From Bacillota bacterium (GTDB taxonomy: Bacteria > Bacillota > Bacilli > Paenibacillales > NBRC-103111), in the NCBI GenBank assembly GCA_023388055.1, contig JAEWGW010000016.1, forward strand, positions 62,001-126,000: a stretch of DNA of 64,000 bases. The letters run 5' to 3'. The notes below the pieces were generated by a model. It saw only the letters and a program-made list of their open reading frames with translations. It was not told the DNA's origin and did not search any database. Positions 48,108 to 56,527 of the stretch are shown piece after piece. Every line of letters begins with the position of its first letter. The first letter of the stretch is position 1. Made by a program: the position numbers and the translations under genes.

Positions 48108-50186
48108 ATGGAGCAAATCAAATTGGAAATCGGCGGCCGCACGCTTATTTTGGAAACCGGCAAGCTGGCCAAGCAAGCCAACGGAGCTGTTATGGCCCGT
48201 TATGGAGATACCGCCGTATTGTGTACGGTTACCGCGTCGAAGGACCCTAAGGATCTTGACTTTTTCCCATTAACAGTGAACTATGAGGAACGTCTTTATG
48301 CAGTCGGCAAAATTCCCGGCGGCTATATCAAGCGCGAGGGACGTCCCTCCCAGAAGGCAATTCTCTCCAGCCGGTTGACAGACCGTCCCATTCGTCCGTT
48401 ATTCCCGGAGGGTTTCCGGAATGATGTGCAAATCGCCAATCTGGTTATGAGTGTGGATCAGGACAACTCTCCTGAAATCACCGCTATGATCGGCACCTCC
48501 TGCGCATTGGCCATCTCCGATGTTCCGTTCAGCGGACCTATCGGCGGTGTGATTGTTGCCCGTGTGGACGGACAATTCGCCATTAACCCCACGGTGGAGC
48601 AAGCTGCCAAGAGCGAAATGTATCTGGTGGTTGCCGGTACCAAGGACGCCATTATGATGGTGGAAGCCGAAGCACATGAGCTTCCGGAAGAAGTAATGCT
48701 GGAAGCGATCATGTTCGGCCATGAGGAAATTAAGAAAATCTGCGCCGCCATCGAGGAATTTGTCAAGCAAGTGGGCAAACCCAAGATGGAGGTTGTCCTT
48801 CATGCTGTTGAAGGCACTGTGAACAGCGACGTGCGCGCGTATGCCCAGGAGAAGCTGGTGCAAGCCGTGCGCATCGCCGAGAAGCATGCCCGTACGGAAG
48901 CGATTGAAGCGGTGAATGCGGAAACCGTTGAGCATTTTAAAGCCGTTTATGAGGATGATTCCTCCAAGATTGCCGACGTGAAGGAGGTTCTTTACGATAT
49001 CGTCAAGGAAGAAGTCCGCCGCCTGATCACCCATGACAAGGTGCGTCCTGATGGCCGTGGTTTGGATGAAATCCGTCCTATCTCCTGCGAAACCTCCCTT
49101 TTGGCACGTACACATGGCTCCGCCTTGTTTACCCGTGGCCAAACCCAGGCTCTGTCCATCGCAACCTTGGGCTCCATCGGCGACGAGCAAATGCTGGACG
49201 GTATTGACCTGGAAGAGCGCAAGCGGTTTATGCATCATTACAACTTCCCTCCGTTCAGCGTAGGCGAAGCCCGTCCGCTCCGTCCGCCTGGACGCCGGGA
49301 AATCGGACATGGCGCCTTGGGCGAACGTGCTCTGGAAATGGTGCTGCCGGATGAGAAGGAATTCCCGTACACGATCCGTGTTGTATCCGAGGTTCTGGAA
49401 TCCAACGGCTCCACCTCCCAAGCTTCCATTTGCGCCAGCACTATGGCTTTGATGGATGCAGGCGTACCGATCAAGGCTCCTGTTGCCGGTGTGGCAATGG
49501 GTCTGATCAAGGACGGGGAGCATGTTTCCATTCTGACCGATATCCAAGGCATGGAAGACCACCTGGGCGACATGGACTTTAAGGTAGCCGGTACCGCCAA
49601 GGGTGTAACTGCCATTCAGATGGATATCAAAATCGACGGCATCGACCGCAACATCCTGAAGGAAGCTCTTCAGCAGGCCTACAAGGGCCGGATGTTCATC
49701 ATGGAGAAGATGCTGGCCACGATCGACAAGCCCCGTAAGGAGCTGTCGCAGTATGCGCCTAAGATCATCACCATGTCCATCCACCCGGATAAGATCCGTG
49801 AGGTTATTGGCGCAGGCGGCAAGGTGATCAACAAGATCATCGAGGAAACCGGCGTTAAGATCGATATCGAGCAGGACGGCAGCATCTTTATTGCCTCCAG
49901 CAACCAAGCCGCCAACGAACGCGCCCGTGAGATCATCGAAAGCATCGTCCGTGAGGTTGTGGTGGGTGAAACCTACCTGGGCACCGTGAAGCGCGTGGAG
50001 AAGTTCGGCGCCTTCGTTGAAGTGCTGCCCGGCAAGGAAGGTCTTGTCCATATTTCCCAGCTGTCCACTGAGCGCGTAGCCAAGGTGGAGGACGTGGTGA
50101 ATATCGGCGATAAGATCACCGTTAAGGTCACCGAAATTGACAACCAAGGCAGAGTGAATTTGTCGAGGAAGGCAACCATGTCTTAA
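48108..50186 (+). CDS. pnp: Polyribonucleotide nucleotidyltransferase (PNPase)
   Basis: 692 residues. Two RNase PH domains (first with [24 protein letters not shown] in part; second with TRGQTQAL and [10 protein letters not shown]), a KH domain with [10 protein letters not shown] (about 560) and an S1 domain ([22 protein letters not shown]). It degrades mRNA 3'-5' phosphorolytically. AGGAGG precedes ATG 48108 by 6 bases; the longer frame from 48045 is discarded. Confidence 0.98.
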   Translation: MEQIKLEIGGRTLILETGKLAKQANGAVMARYGDTAVLCTVTASKDPKDLDFFPLTVNYEERLYAVGKIPGGYIKREGRPSQKAILSSRLTDRPIRPLFPEGFRNDVQIANLVMSVDQDNSPEITAMIGTSCALAISDVPFSGPIGGVIVARVDGQFAINPTVEQAAKSEMYLVVAGTKDAIMMVEAEAHELPEEVMLEAIMFGHEEIKKICAAIEEFVKQVGKPKMEVVLHAVEGTVNSDVRAYAQEKLVQAVRIAEKHARTEAIEAVNAETVEHFKAVYEDDSSKIADVKEVLYDIVKEEVRRLITHDKVRPDGRGLDEIRPISCETSLLARTHGSALFTRGQTQALSIATLGSIGDEQMLDGIDLEERKRFMHHYNFPPFSVGEARPLRPPGRREIGHGALGERALEMVLPDEKEFPYTIRVVSEVLESNGSTSQASICASTMALMDAGVPIKAPVAGVAMGLIKDGEHVSILTDIQGMEDHLGDMDFKVAGTAKGVTAIQMDIKIDGIDRNILKEALQQAYKGRMFIMEKMLATIDKPRKELSQYAPKIITMSIHPDKIREVIGAGGKVINKIIEETGVKIDIEQDGSIFIASSNQAANERAREIIESIVREVVVGETYLGTVKRVEKFGAFVEVLPGKEGLVHISQLSTERVAKVEDVVNIGDKITVKVTEIDNQGRVNLSRKATMS

Positions 50187-50205
50187 TTTGAATTCCCTCA
50201 CTAAT

Positions 50206-50253
50206 ACAGCCCGGAGAAAACGCGTGATCCGCGTGTTTTCCGGGCTGTTCGCT
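50206..50253. terminator. Terminator between pnp and the minus-strand ABC genes
   Basis: ACAGCCCGGAGAAAACGCG pairs with CGCGTGTTTTCCGGGCTGT almost perfectly, an exceptionally long stem, 20 bases after the pnp stop. The T-tract is weak on the plus strand. A second small palindrome (GTGACG/CGTCAC near 50285-50301) overlaps the end of the minus-strand permease gene. Confidence 0.8.
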
Positions 50254-50297
50254 TTGGCTGGGAGTTCCTCGTTACGTGGTGCCAGTGACGTCAACCG

Positions 50298-51071
50298 TCA
50301 CTCCTTCTCCGAGGCTGGTTTCGTCCATGGTGCGCACCATGCCTGCAGAACGTCCAGCGACTTGAACAGCAAAAGACCGACCAAACCCATGACCACAATG
50401 CCGCAGAACATCTCTGCGTAATTCATGCGGGCCCAGGCGCTCATGATCAGGTAGCCGATGCCGTAGTCGGTAGCGTAATTTTCGGCAAAAAACAGCGATG
50501 CCAGCGATATGCCGATGCTGATCCGCAAGCCGGAGAACATATGCGGCAGGATGGCTGGCAGCACAAGATACCGCCACACCTGCCTCCGCGAAGCGCCAAA
50601 GCCATTCATGACGCGGAAATAGGGCTCGGGCACCTGTGCAACGCCATCCCGTACAGATAACATCATCTGGAATACGATGATCCAGATGATCAGCATGATT
50701 TTTGACGTATTGCCAAGGCCAAAAAGCAGCATAAATACAGGAAGGAACGCCACCTTCGGAATGGGATAGATAAAATAAACAAACGGCGACAGCAGGCGCC
50801 CAAACCACTTGCCCGTTCCCAATAAAATACCGGCGGGCACGGCGATCAAGAGAGCAATCGCAACAGCCACGAGTACGCGTGCAATGCTGGCAAGGGCATG
50901 CAGGAGCAGCGGCAGCTTCAGGTAGGAGAACGACGAAAGCGGCGGCGGAATCGTATGGCTATCGAGCAAAGAGTGGAGGAGCTGCCACAGCAGCACAAAG
51001 CTGAGAAAGCCGGCGAGCTGAGTCCAGATGGTCCGTTGCACCCGTTTAAGAGCCTCAATCCGCCGTCGCAT
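50298..51071 (-). CDS. ABC transporter permease, NitT/TauT family
   Basis: 257 residues from the inner start MRRRIEALK (51071); an 18-base upstream extension (MWNGVT) is also in frame. About six membrane helices. The cytoplasmic EAA loop EPYFRVMNGFGASRRQVWRYLVLP (in part) docks the ATPase. Similar to SsuC/TauC/YtlD-type permeases for sulfonates, nitrate-type anions or pyrimidine precursors; the substrate is not readable from sequence. It overlaps the ATPase gene. Confidence 0.85.
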   Translation of the reverse strand: MRRRIEALKRVQRTIWTQLAGFLSFVLLWQLLHSLLDSHTIPPPLSSFSYLKLPLLLHALASIARVLVAVAIALLIAVPAGILLGTGKWFGRLLSPFVYFIYPIPKVAFLPVFMLLFGLGNTSKIMLIIWIIVFQMMLSVRDGVAQVPEPYFRVMNGFGASRRQVWRYLVLPAILPHMFSGLRISIGISLASLFFAENYATDYGIGYLIMSAWARMNYAEMFCGIVVMGLVGLLLFKSLDVLQAWCAPWTKPASEKE

Positions 51072-51819
51072 AGTCACTCCGTTCCACATTCATCCATTGC
51101 CGGATGCTGATGCAGGTCTCATAGAACCCCAGCTGTTCACGGGGATCGGCGCATCCGTAAAACGGATTTTTTCTGCTCTCGATCTTTTCCGAGCCGCTTA
51201 ACAGCAAAATATGTTCGCCCATCATAACTGCTTCTTCAATATCATGCGTTACCATCAGCATAGTCGTTTGCCGCCGCTGCAGCTGCGCCAGCATCAGATC
51301 CTGCATGGCATGTTTGGTGACCGAATCAAGCGAGGAGGTTGGCTCGTCCATCAGCAGAAAATCGGGGTCGCCGACAAGTGTGCGGGCCAAAGCTGCGCGC
51401 TGCCGCTGCCCGCCGCTCAGCTCATGCGGATACTTGTCACAGAGTGTGTCCAGCTCCATCTCCCGCAGCAGCTGTATCACCTTGTTTCTCTGCGCCGTAC
51501 CGCTACCCCGTCCCCCGCTCAGCTGAAGCGGCATATGGACAGCTTCATAAACGGTTTGCCAGGGGAAAAGCCCAAGCTCCTGCATCAGAAAAGCGGTGCC
51601 TCGGCGTGGCCGCAGTACCTCTGCGCCATCCACCGTAACACGCCCTTCGGCCGGTTGGATAAACCCGGCAATGACGTTTAGCAGAGTGCTTTTGCCGATT
51701 CCCGATTTGCCGATTAACGCATAAGACACGCCTTTTTTCAATTCCAGCCCCAACCGGCTAAAAACCGTTTGACCGCCAAGCCTTACGGTCAAACCGGCCA
51801 ATTCTACAAAAGATTGCAT
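51055..51819 (-). CDS. ABC transporter ATP-binding protein, NitT/TauT family
   Basis: 254 residues. Walker A GKSGIGKST, Q-loop region MQELGLFPWQTV, signature LSGGQRQRAALAR, Walker B FLLMDEPTSSLD and switch VTHDIEEAV are all intact. Together with the overlapping permease it forms the inner-membrane part of an importer; the lipoprotein partner is encoded on the other strand at 52.8 kb. Confidence 0.9.
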   Translation of the reverse strand: MQSFVELAGLTVRLGGQTVFSRLGLELKKGVSYALIGKSGIGKSTLLNVIAGFIQPAEGRVTVDGAEVLRPRRGTAFLMQELGLFPWQTVYEAVHMPLQLSGGRGSGTAQRNKVIQLLREMELDTLCDKYPHELSGGQRQRAALARTLVGDPDFLLMDEPTSSLDSVTKHAMQDLMLAQLQRRQTTMLMVTHDIEEAVMMGEHILLLSGSEKIESRKNPFYGCADPREQLGFYETCISIRQWMNVERSDYATAD

Positions 51820-51903
51820 TCTTTGTGCGCCTCTCTTCCCGACTGTCCCGCTGCTATCCGGCTATAGACGATACAGCAGCAGCCAGCGGTATTTTGTGCC
51901 AAA

Positions 51904-51932
51904 ATCATACCACAAGCGTCAGAAACGGACAA
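51904..51932 (-). promoter_or_regulatory. SigA-type promoter of the ABC ATPase-permease unit
   Basis: Read on the minus strand: TTGTCC, 17-base spacer, TATGAT. A palindrome TTAACCGTTAA (51937-51947) lies just upstream of the -35 and could bind a regulator. The rest of the 237-base divergent gap shows a GTGAC/GTCAC hairpin near 51982-51995 but no clear plus-strand promoter. Confidence 0.62.
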
Positions 51933-52056
51933 TTCATTAACCGTTAACTCCGGACGGATCGTATCTGCTGCTGCATCCACTGTGACATCCGTCACCAGAG
52001 CAAGCCCAGTTGGCATGGTAAGCTTGGATAATCAACTAGCGGGAGGAAATAGCACC

Positions 52057-52803
52057 ATGACGTATTCCGTTCTGATGTACCATGAACTGCGGGAGGCGCG
52101 GGACTTCGATCCGGAGCGGCCGTCCCCCATTGATGTGAGGCAGTCCTATAACGATGTGTTGCCCTCGCTGCTGTTCGTTACCGTGGAGCAATTCACCGAA
52201 CAAATGGCTTATTTGCACGAACAAAACTATTATACGCTATCGCTGGAGGAGATCCGGCAGCATTACGCAACCGGGAAGCCGCTTCCCGAACGTTCCGTGC
52301 TGCTTACCTTCGATGATTGCTTCCAGTCGGTTCGGACTTATGCCTTGCCCGTGCTGCGACAATATGGTATGCGTGCCGTAGCGTTTGTCGTGACGGGCTG
52401 GCTGCATGATCAGGCGCGTGCCTTCGATCCGCACAAATCGGTTTGTATGGCTTCCAGTGAGTTGGCGGATATGACCGATGTATTCGAATTTGCCAATCAT
52501 ACAGACTCTATGCACCGGCGTTACGGCCCGGAGGCAAGCGATCTGCTTCAGTCTGACGATGCAGCGTTAGCCGCCGATCTTGAGCAATGCAACGCCCATC
52601 CTGTCATCCAGGCGGGTGATGTGTTCGCATACCCGTTCGGGCTGTATGATGCGCGTAATATAGACGTGCTGCGGCAAGCAGGCTTCAAGCTGGCGTTTAC
52701 GACTGAGCCGGGGCGAAACGGCCTGGACAGCGAGCCCCTGCGGCTTCGGCGCAATGTTGTACCCTATTTGATGGATATGGAACGGTTCAAACAGATTTTA
52801 TAA
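52057..52803 (+). CDS. Polysaccharide deacetylase-like (NodB fold) protein, atypical motifs
   Basis: 248 residues from ATG 52057 with GGGAGG upstream; the frame reaches back to 51982 but that start lacks a site. NodB-type motifs: LLTFDDCFQSV (usual TFDDG has Cys for Gly), FANHTDSMH (His spacing one residue longer than the usual HTxxH), and FAYPFGLYD. No signal peptide, so it may be cytoplasmic. It lies 7-13 bases before the substrate-binding lipoprotein gene and is probably co-transcribed, suggesting it acts on the imported compound rather than on the cell wall (inference). Confidence 0.8.
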   Translation: MTYSVLMYHELREARDFDPERPSPIDVRQSYNDVLPSLLFVTVEQFTEQMAYLHEQNYYTLSLEEIRQHYATGKPLPERSVLLTFDDCFQSVRTYALPVLRQYGMRAVAFVVTGWLHDQARAFDPHKSVCMASSELADMTDVFEFANHTDSMHRRYGPEASDLLQSDDAALAADLEQCNAHPVIQAGDVFAYPFGLYDARNIDVLRQAGFKLAFTTEPGRNGLDSEPLRLRRNVVPYLMDMERFKQIL

Positions 52804-52815
52804 CAGGATGTGGGA

Positions 52816-53817
52816 ATGATGAGGAAAATAACGGGATTTGCACTATGGACAGTCATACTGATGATGATGATAACGGCTTGCAGCGGGAAAGACGCACCCG
52901 CGACGCCGGAACCGGGGGCGGAAACCCCGGCCGGATCGGCGTCGGGATCAAAAGTGGGCCCTCCCTCCGGGAAAAAGTTTGTTGTTGGTATTTTGCCGGC
53001 TGAAGCGGCGATTCCGATTATTCTGGCTCAGGAGAAGGGGTTCCTGAAGGAAGAAGGAGCAGCGATCGAGATCAAGGCGTTCTCGTCACCAGGTGACAGG
53101 AATATCGCCGTGCAGGCGAAGGGACTGGATGCCGTTATTGCGGATGTGATGACCGCGGCGGCCTTCCGGCATAACGGGATTGCGATGACCGTCACATCCG
53201 ACATTAGCGAGGACTTCAAAATCCTGTCTTCGCCCGGCTCCGGCATAACGGCCATGAACCAGCTAAACGGGAAAAAAGTGTCGCTGGTGCGCAATTTTAT
53301 TCTGGAGTACATTATGGATCAATACGCACAAAAGGACGGTTTCAGCTACAGCATCGTCGAGATTCCGTCGTTTGCCGGCCGTGCGGAAGCGCTGCTGTCG
53401 GATCAGATCGACGGCGTAGTATTCACCGAGCCGCAGGCTGGCATGCTGGTCAAGCAGGGCGCCCATCTGCTCGGCAGCTCCAGAGAGGCGGGCATCAAAG
53501 GCGGCACGCTGCTGTTCACGGACGAAATGATCAAACGTTATCCCGGCGACATCGCCGCTTTCTATAAGGCCTACAACCGTGCTATCGACTATATGAACGC
53601 CACCGACCCGTCCCAATATGTGGACATTCTGATTCGTTATCAGTTCCCCGAGCAAATTGGCGCCTATTTGACCGGTCTGACCGGCGGTTTCGAACATGCC
53701 GGCACCATCGAACGGGAGCGTTTCGACGATATTGTCAGGTGGACGCAAACTAAAGGTTTGATAAACAAGACATATAGCTATGAGGATCTGACTGATTTCT
53801 CGTTTGTTGCGCCATAA
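52816..53817 (+). CDS. ABC transporter substrate-binding lipoprotein, NitT/TauT (SsuA/NMT1-like)
   Basis: 333 residues. A signal peptide ends in the lipobox ITAC (about residue 21), followed by a disordered Pro/Ala/Gly spacer. The periplasmic-binding fold type II begins with KFVVGILPAEAAIPIILAQEKGFLKEEGA (in part) and includes GLDAVIADVMTAAAF and TEPQAGMLVKQGAHLL, like SsuA/ThiY/YtlA proteins. Starts at ATG 52816, 52819 or GTG 52810 are all possible. It should deliver substrate to the divergently encoded permease/ATPase. Confidence 0.86.
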   Translation: MMRKITGFALWTVILMMMITACSGKDAPATPEPGAETPAGSASGSKVGPPSGKKFVVGILPAEAAIPIILAQEKGFLKEEGAAIEIKAFSSPGDRNIAVQAKGLDAVIADVMTAAAFRHNGIAMTVTSDISEDFKILSSPGSGITAMNQLNGKKVSLVRNFILEYIMDQYAQKDGFSYSIVEIPSFAGRAEALLSDQIDGVVFTEPQAGMLVKQGAHLLGSSREAGIKGGTLLFTDEMIKRYPGDIAAFYKAYNRAIDYMNATDPSQYVDILIRYQFPEQIGAYLTGLTGGFEHAGTIERERFDDIVRWTQTKGLINKTYSYEDLTDFSFVAP

Positions 53818-53918
53818 GGTCTCTTTTCACCCTTTTTTTCCGCAAGTGAAATCAAGCCAGCCCGATTTCCATTCCTCTATAATGACGATAGAGTGGTTGA
53901 AACGAGGTGAACGGACTC

Positions 53919-54887
53919 ATGTACGAGTGGCGCAAGCAAATCCAAATCATCGTGGATGAAATTGATGAATGCATCAAGCAGCATAACAGCGAGGCTATAA
54001 CGCTGGGGCATCTTTCCTGCAAGCTGGGGTATTCCGAGTTCCATACCACCAGAAAGTTCAAGGAAATATCCGGTATGCCGTTTAGAGATTATCTGCGGCT
54101 CAGGAAGCTGGCCTTTGCGCTGAAGGAGGTGCGGGATAGCCAAAAAAGCATGTTGGACATTGCTTTTGATTATGGATTTTCCTCACATGAAGCCTTTACG
54201 CGTGCTTTTAAGGTGACCTATGGTGTTGCCCCAGGTGATTACCGTAAACATCCGATGCCTGTGATCCTCCGTACAAAAATCAACTCCTTCGACCGCTACT
54301 TTTTTGGATGGGGAGAGATTGGTATGATGAAGTCTGCAGATGATCTTAGGATTTATGGTGTAACCATTCCCGCACACAAGTTCCTGCATATTAAGAATGC
54401 CGAGAGTAACGGGTATTGGGATTTTTGGCAAAAGCAAAGTCTGATTCCGGGGCAGGACTGCGAAACGATTTGCGGCCTGCTGGACAGCATCAAGGGCAAA
54501 CTGGATGATAACGGCGGGAGTGAGAGCAACAGCGGCAGCGGTCAAATTATGGCCTACATCAATGATCCTGACGGCAGGCTCTGCGATTGGGGCATTCCCC
54601 GTACGGAATGTTATGGTGTGCGTCTTCCTTTTGACTATAAAGGAGAAATACCGCACCAAATGCTGATGGTGGATATTCCCGAAGCCGAGTATATGGTTTT
54701 TGAGCATGGGGCCTTCGATTACGAGCAGGAAAACCGCAGTGTGGAGGAAAAGATGGAGAAGGCCATGGCAGAGTTTGATTATGCTGGCATTGGCTATTGC
54801 TTGGATACGTCACCTGGCCGAATCGTTTATATGTATCATGATCCGGAGCGATATTGGAAGTATATCCGGCCGGTGCGGAAGCTCTAG
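53919..54887 (+). CDS. AraC-family regulator with GyrI-like effector domain
   Basis: 322 residues. An N-terminal pair of HTH motifs (residues 10-110) includes LGHLSCKLGYSEFHTTRKFKEISGMPFRDYLRLRKL and SMLDIAFDYGFSSHEAFTRAFKVTYGVAPGDYRK (in part). The C-terminal half resembles the GyrI-like/SOUL small-molecule binding domain, as in Rob/BmrR-type regulators. ATG 53919 follows GAGG by 11 bases; a GTG at 53907 overlaps that site. A TATAAT box lies at 53878-53883 with a poor -35. Confidence 0.85.
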   Translation: MYEWRKQIQIIVDEIDECIKQHNSEAITLGHLSCKLGYSEFHTTRKFKEISGMPFRDYLRLRKLAFALKEVRDSQKSMLDIAFDYGFSSHEAFTRAFKVTYGVAPGDYRKHPMPVILRTKINSFDRYFFGWGEIGMMKSADDLRIYGVTIPAHKFLHIKNAESNGYWDFWQKQSLIPGQDCETICGLLDSIKGKLDDNGGSESNSGSGQIMAYINDPDGRLCDWGIPRTECYGVRLPFDYKGEIPHQMLMVDIPEAEYMVFEHGAFDYEQENRSVEEKMEKAMAEFDYAGIGYCLDTSPGRIVYMYHDPERYWKYIRPVRKL

Positions 54888-54938
54888 TCCTAACATCCTG
54901 ACCTGCTCTTCCAGGCGATAAACATCCGGCCTTTTCCC

Positions 54939-54969
54939 TTGACTTTGACGCAGGGGAAGGGAGTATGCT
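54939..54969 (+). promoter_or_regulatory. MerR-type promoter with 19-base spacer
   Basis: TTGACT at 54939-54944 and TATGCT at 54964-54969 are separated by exactly 19 bases. The long spacer is the hallmark of MerR-activated promoters. A partial dyad (TTCCC before and GGGGAA within the spacer) is present. The merR-type gene begins 39 bases downstream, so autoregulation is likely. Confidence 0.65.
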
Positions 54970-55007
54970 GAAGCTATAGAAATCAAGCTTAGCCAGGAGG
55001 AGTAAGC

Positions 55008-55955
55008 ATGGAAGAGCTGGTGAAGATCAGGGAAGTGGCGTTGAAGTATGATATTACGGCCCGCACGCTCCGGTATTATGAGGACATGGGTTTGTTAGCG
55101 AGTGTTAGGAGCGGAGATTACGCGTACCGGATGTATGACGGGCAGGCATTAAAACGCCTGGAGCAGATTCTGGTGCTGCGCAAGCTGAACATTAGTGTGA
55201 AGGATATCTCCCGTATTTTCAACTCTCCGGGTACGGAGGTGTTGATGGAGGTGCTCGGAGGGAAGGTGGCCGGCATCGATGGAGAGATGGCGCTTTTGCA
55301 GGAGCTGAAGGAAATTGTGCTGGAGTTTATCCGATTGATCGAGGAGTCTCCTTTTCCCGATGCCGGGGATATCCGCCTTCTGTTCGAAAAGGCCAAGGGA
55401 ATGGAAGGCCAACTGGTTGCCGCTTCCCTCCACGAGGAGCAGCCGGAAACGGTTACAAGGATGCTGGAGGTAACGGATAAGCTGGAGCGGCTGCCTGATG
55501 TTCGTGTGATCAGGCTTCCTCCGGTGAAAATGGCCTGTTCGGGAGAGGCCGAGTTGGAGGTGTTTGACCGTTGGTTCAGCGCCATCGATACCCGGCATTA
55601 TCTGACTCCCCGGGATTTTATGTGGTTTAATGCCCGGACCAACCGGTTTGAGTGGCTGTTTGCGCTGACACATGGCATGGAGGATACGGGAGGGTTTGAG
55701 GTGATTTCCTTTCCCGGCGGCCTGTATGCGGTTGCATCCGCTATTGACGGGGATGAGATCCCGAAGGTGAATGCCCTGATTCACAAGTGGGTGGATCAGA
55801 ATGAGCACTTCGAGGTATCGACCTCCGCTAATGATCCGCATGAACGTTATGACATGGGACATATTTTTACGCCGAAGGTGTTTAAGGAGTGTACGGGATA
55901 CCATATGATGGATTTGTTTGTGCCTATTGTGCTCCGGGGGGCTGTCCGCTCCTGA
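55008..55955 (+). CDS. MerR-family regulator with GyrI-like effector domain
   Basis: 315 residues. N-terminal winged HTH KIREVALKYDITARTLRYYEDMGLL, then YRMYDGQALKRLEQILVLRKLNISVKDISRI (in part), a coiled-coil dimer helix (about 80-115) and a C-terminal GyrI-like ligand-binding domain with FMWFNAR and GGLYAVASAIDGDE. The architecture is that of BmrR/BltR multidrug-sensing activators. AGGAGG precedes ATG 55008. No transporter gene is immediately downstream. Confidence 0.88.
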   Translation: MEELVKIREVALKYDITARTLRYYEDMGLLASVRSGDYAYRMYDGQALKRLEQILVLRKLNISVKDISRIFNSPGTEVLMEVLGGKVAGIDGEMALLQELKEIVLEFIRLIEESPFPDAGDIRLLFEKAKGMEGQLVAASLHEEQPETVTRMLEVTDKLERLPDVRVIRLPPVKMACSGEAELEVFDRWFSAIDTRHYLTPRDFMWFNARTNRFEWLFALTHGMEDTGGFEVISFPGGLYAVASAIDGDEIPKVNALIHKWVDQNEHFEVSTSANDPHERYDMGHIFTPKVFKECTGYHMMDLFVPIVLRGAVRS

Positions 55956-55961
55956 AACGGA

Positions 55962-56021
55962 GCCGGCCAAAACGTAGCTAGCCGATATGGAGCTAGCCGA
56001 TACGGGGCCGGCCTATATGAT
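55962..56021. repeat. Four tandem 15-bp repeats after the MerR gene
   Basis: Four consecutive 15-base units (GCCGGCCAAAACGTA, GCTAGCCGATATGGA, GCTAGCCGATACGGG, GCCGGCCTATATGAT) start 7 bases after the stop codon. Period 15 keeps the merR reading frame open beyond the stop for about 40 codons. Confidence 0.75.
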
Positions 56022-56155
56022 AGCGAACAACAAATGTTCGCTATTCAGGAAAAACACGACTTTTTAGCTGAATAGCATACATAAAATGATTACTATTACT
56101 CAAAAACGCCTTATACATAAGCCATTTTCAACGGATAGTAATCATTTTATGTAGC
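56021..56155. repeat. Three consecutive perfect inverted repeats
   Basis: TAGCGAAC/GTTCGCTA (56021-56028 / 56036-56043, 8 bp), CTATTCAG/CTGAATAG (56041-56048 / 56068-56075, 8 bp) and a 19-bp pair beginning TACATAAAATGATTAC (56078-56096 / 56135-56153). The 19-bp arms are identical in complement. The element may be a miniature mobile or REP-like sequence. It fills part of the 572-base gap, which shows no convincing gene. Confidence 0.75.
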
Positions 56156-56272
56156 TTATCTGGGCTCCGGAGGGGCAGAGTGGGTATATAGCGTACATTT
56201 TATGGCGCTTACATTCGGAGTTTCCTAATTACTCCGAGACCCTGACTCCCCAGCTTAGGTTCCCAACCGCCC

Positions 56273-56372
56273 CAGTTCTGCCTCCCGGCTTTACCTCCAG
56301 CCCCCCGGTTGCACCTCCAGCCCCCCGGTTGCACCTCCTGCCTTCCGGCTTTACTCCTGCCTCTCAGGCTTA
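56273..56372. repeat. Five tandem 20-bp C-rich repeats
   Basis: Five 20-base units with core CTCC(A/T)GCC(C/T)(C/T)CCGG. The second and third units are identical (56293-56312 and 56313-56332, ACCTCCAGCCCCCCGGTTGC). The sequence is strongly pyrimidine-biased on the plus strand and non-coding by appearance. Confidence 0.75.
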
Positions 56373-56527
56373 CTACGGCTATCTACGCTAACCTTAGTTC
56401 CTCCAGCATCTGCTCCTATCTCCCGTTTTCCGGCCTGGCCCGGATTTTTTCGTGTGCCGCTTCACATAACCTTGTCCAAATAGGCATACTATGAGAAAAA
56501 TACGTATATGTCGAGGTGCTGAAGCAC

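Noticed and set aside
48399..50294. 631-codon minus-strand open frame opposite pnp
   Set aside because: Antisense shadow rich in His/Leu, typical of reversed PNPase codons; it would also cross the pnp terminator.
50188..50421. 77-codon plus-strand frame after pnp
   Set aside because: Contains the pnp terminator and overlaps the ABC permease gene antisense.
52010..52056. TPP-riboswitch-like string (TGGATAAT then CTAGCGGGA) before the deacetylase gene
   Set aside because: It resembles the 3' part of the THI element only; the CTGAGA core and the pairing partner are missing upstream.
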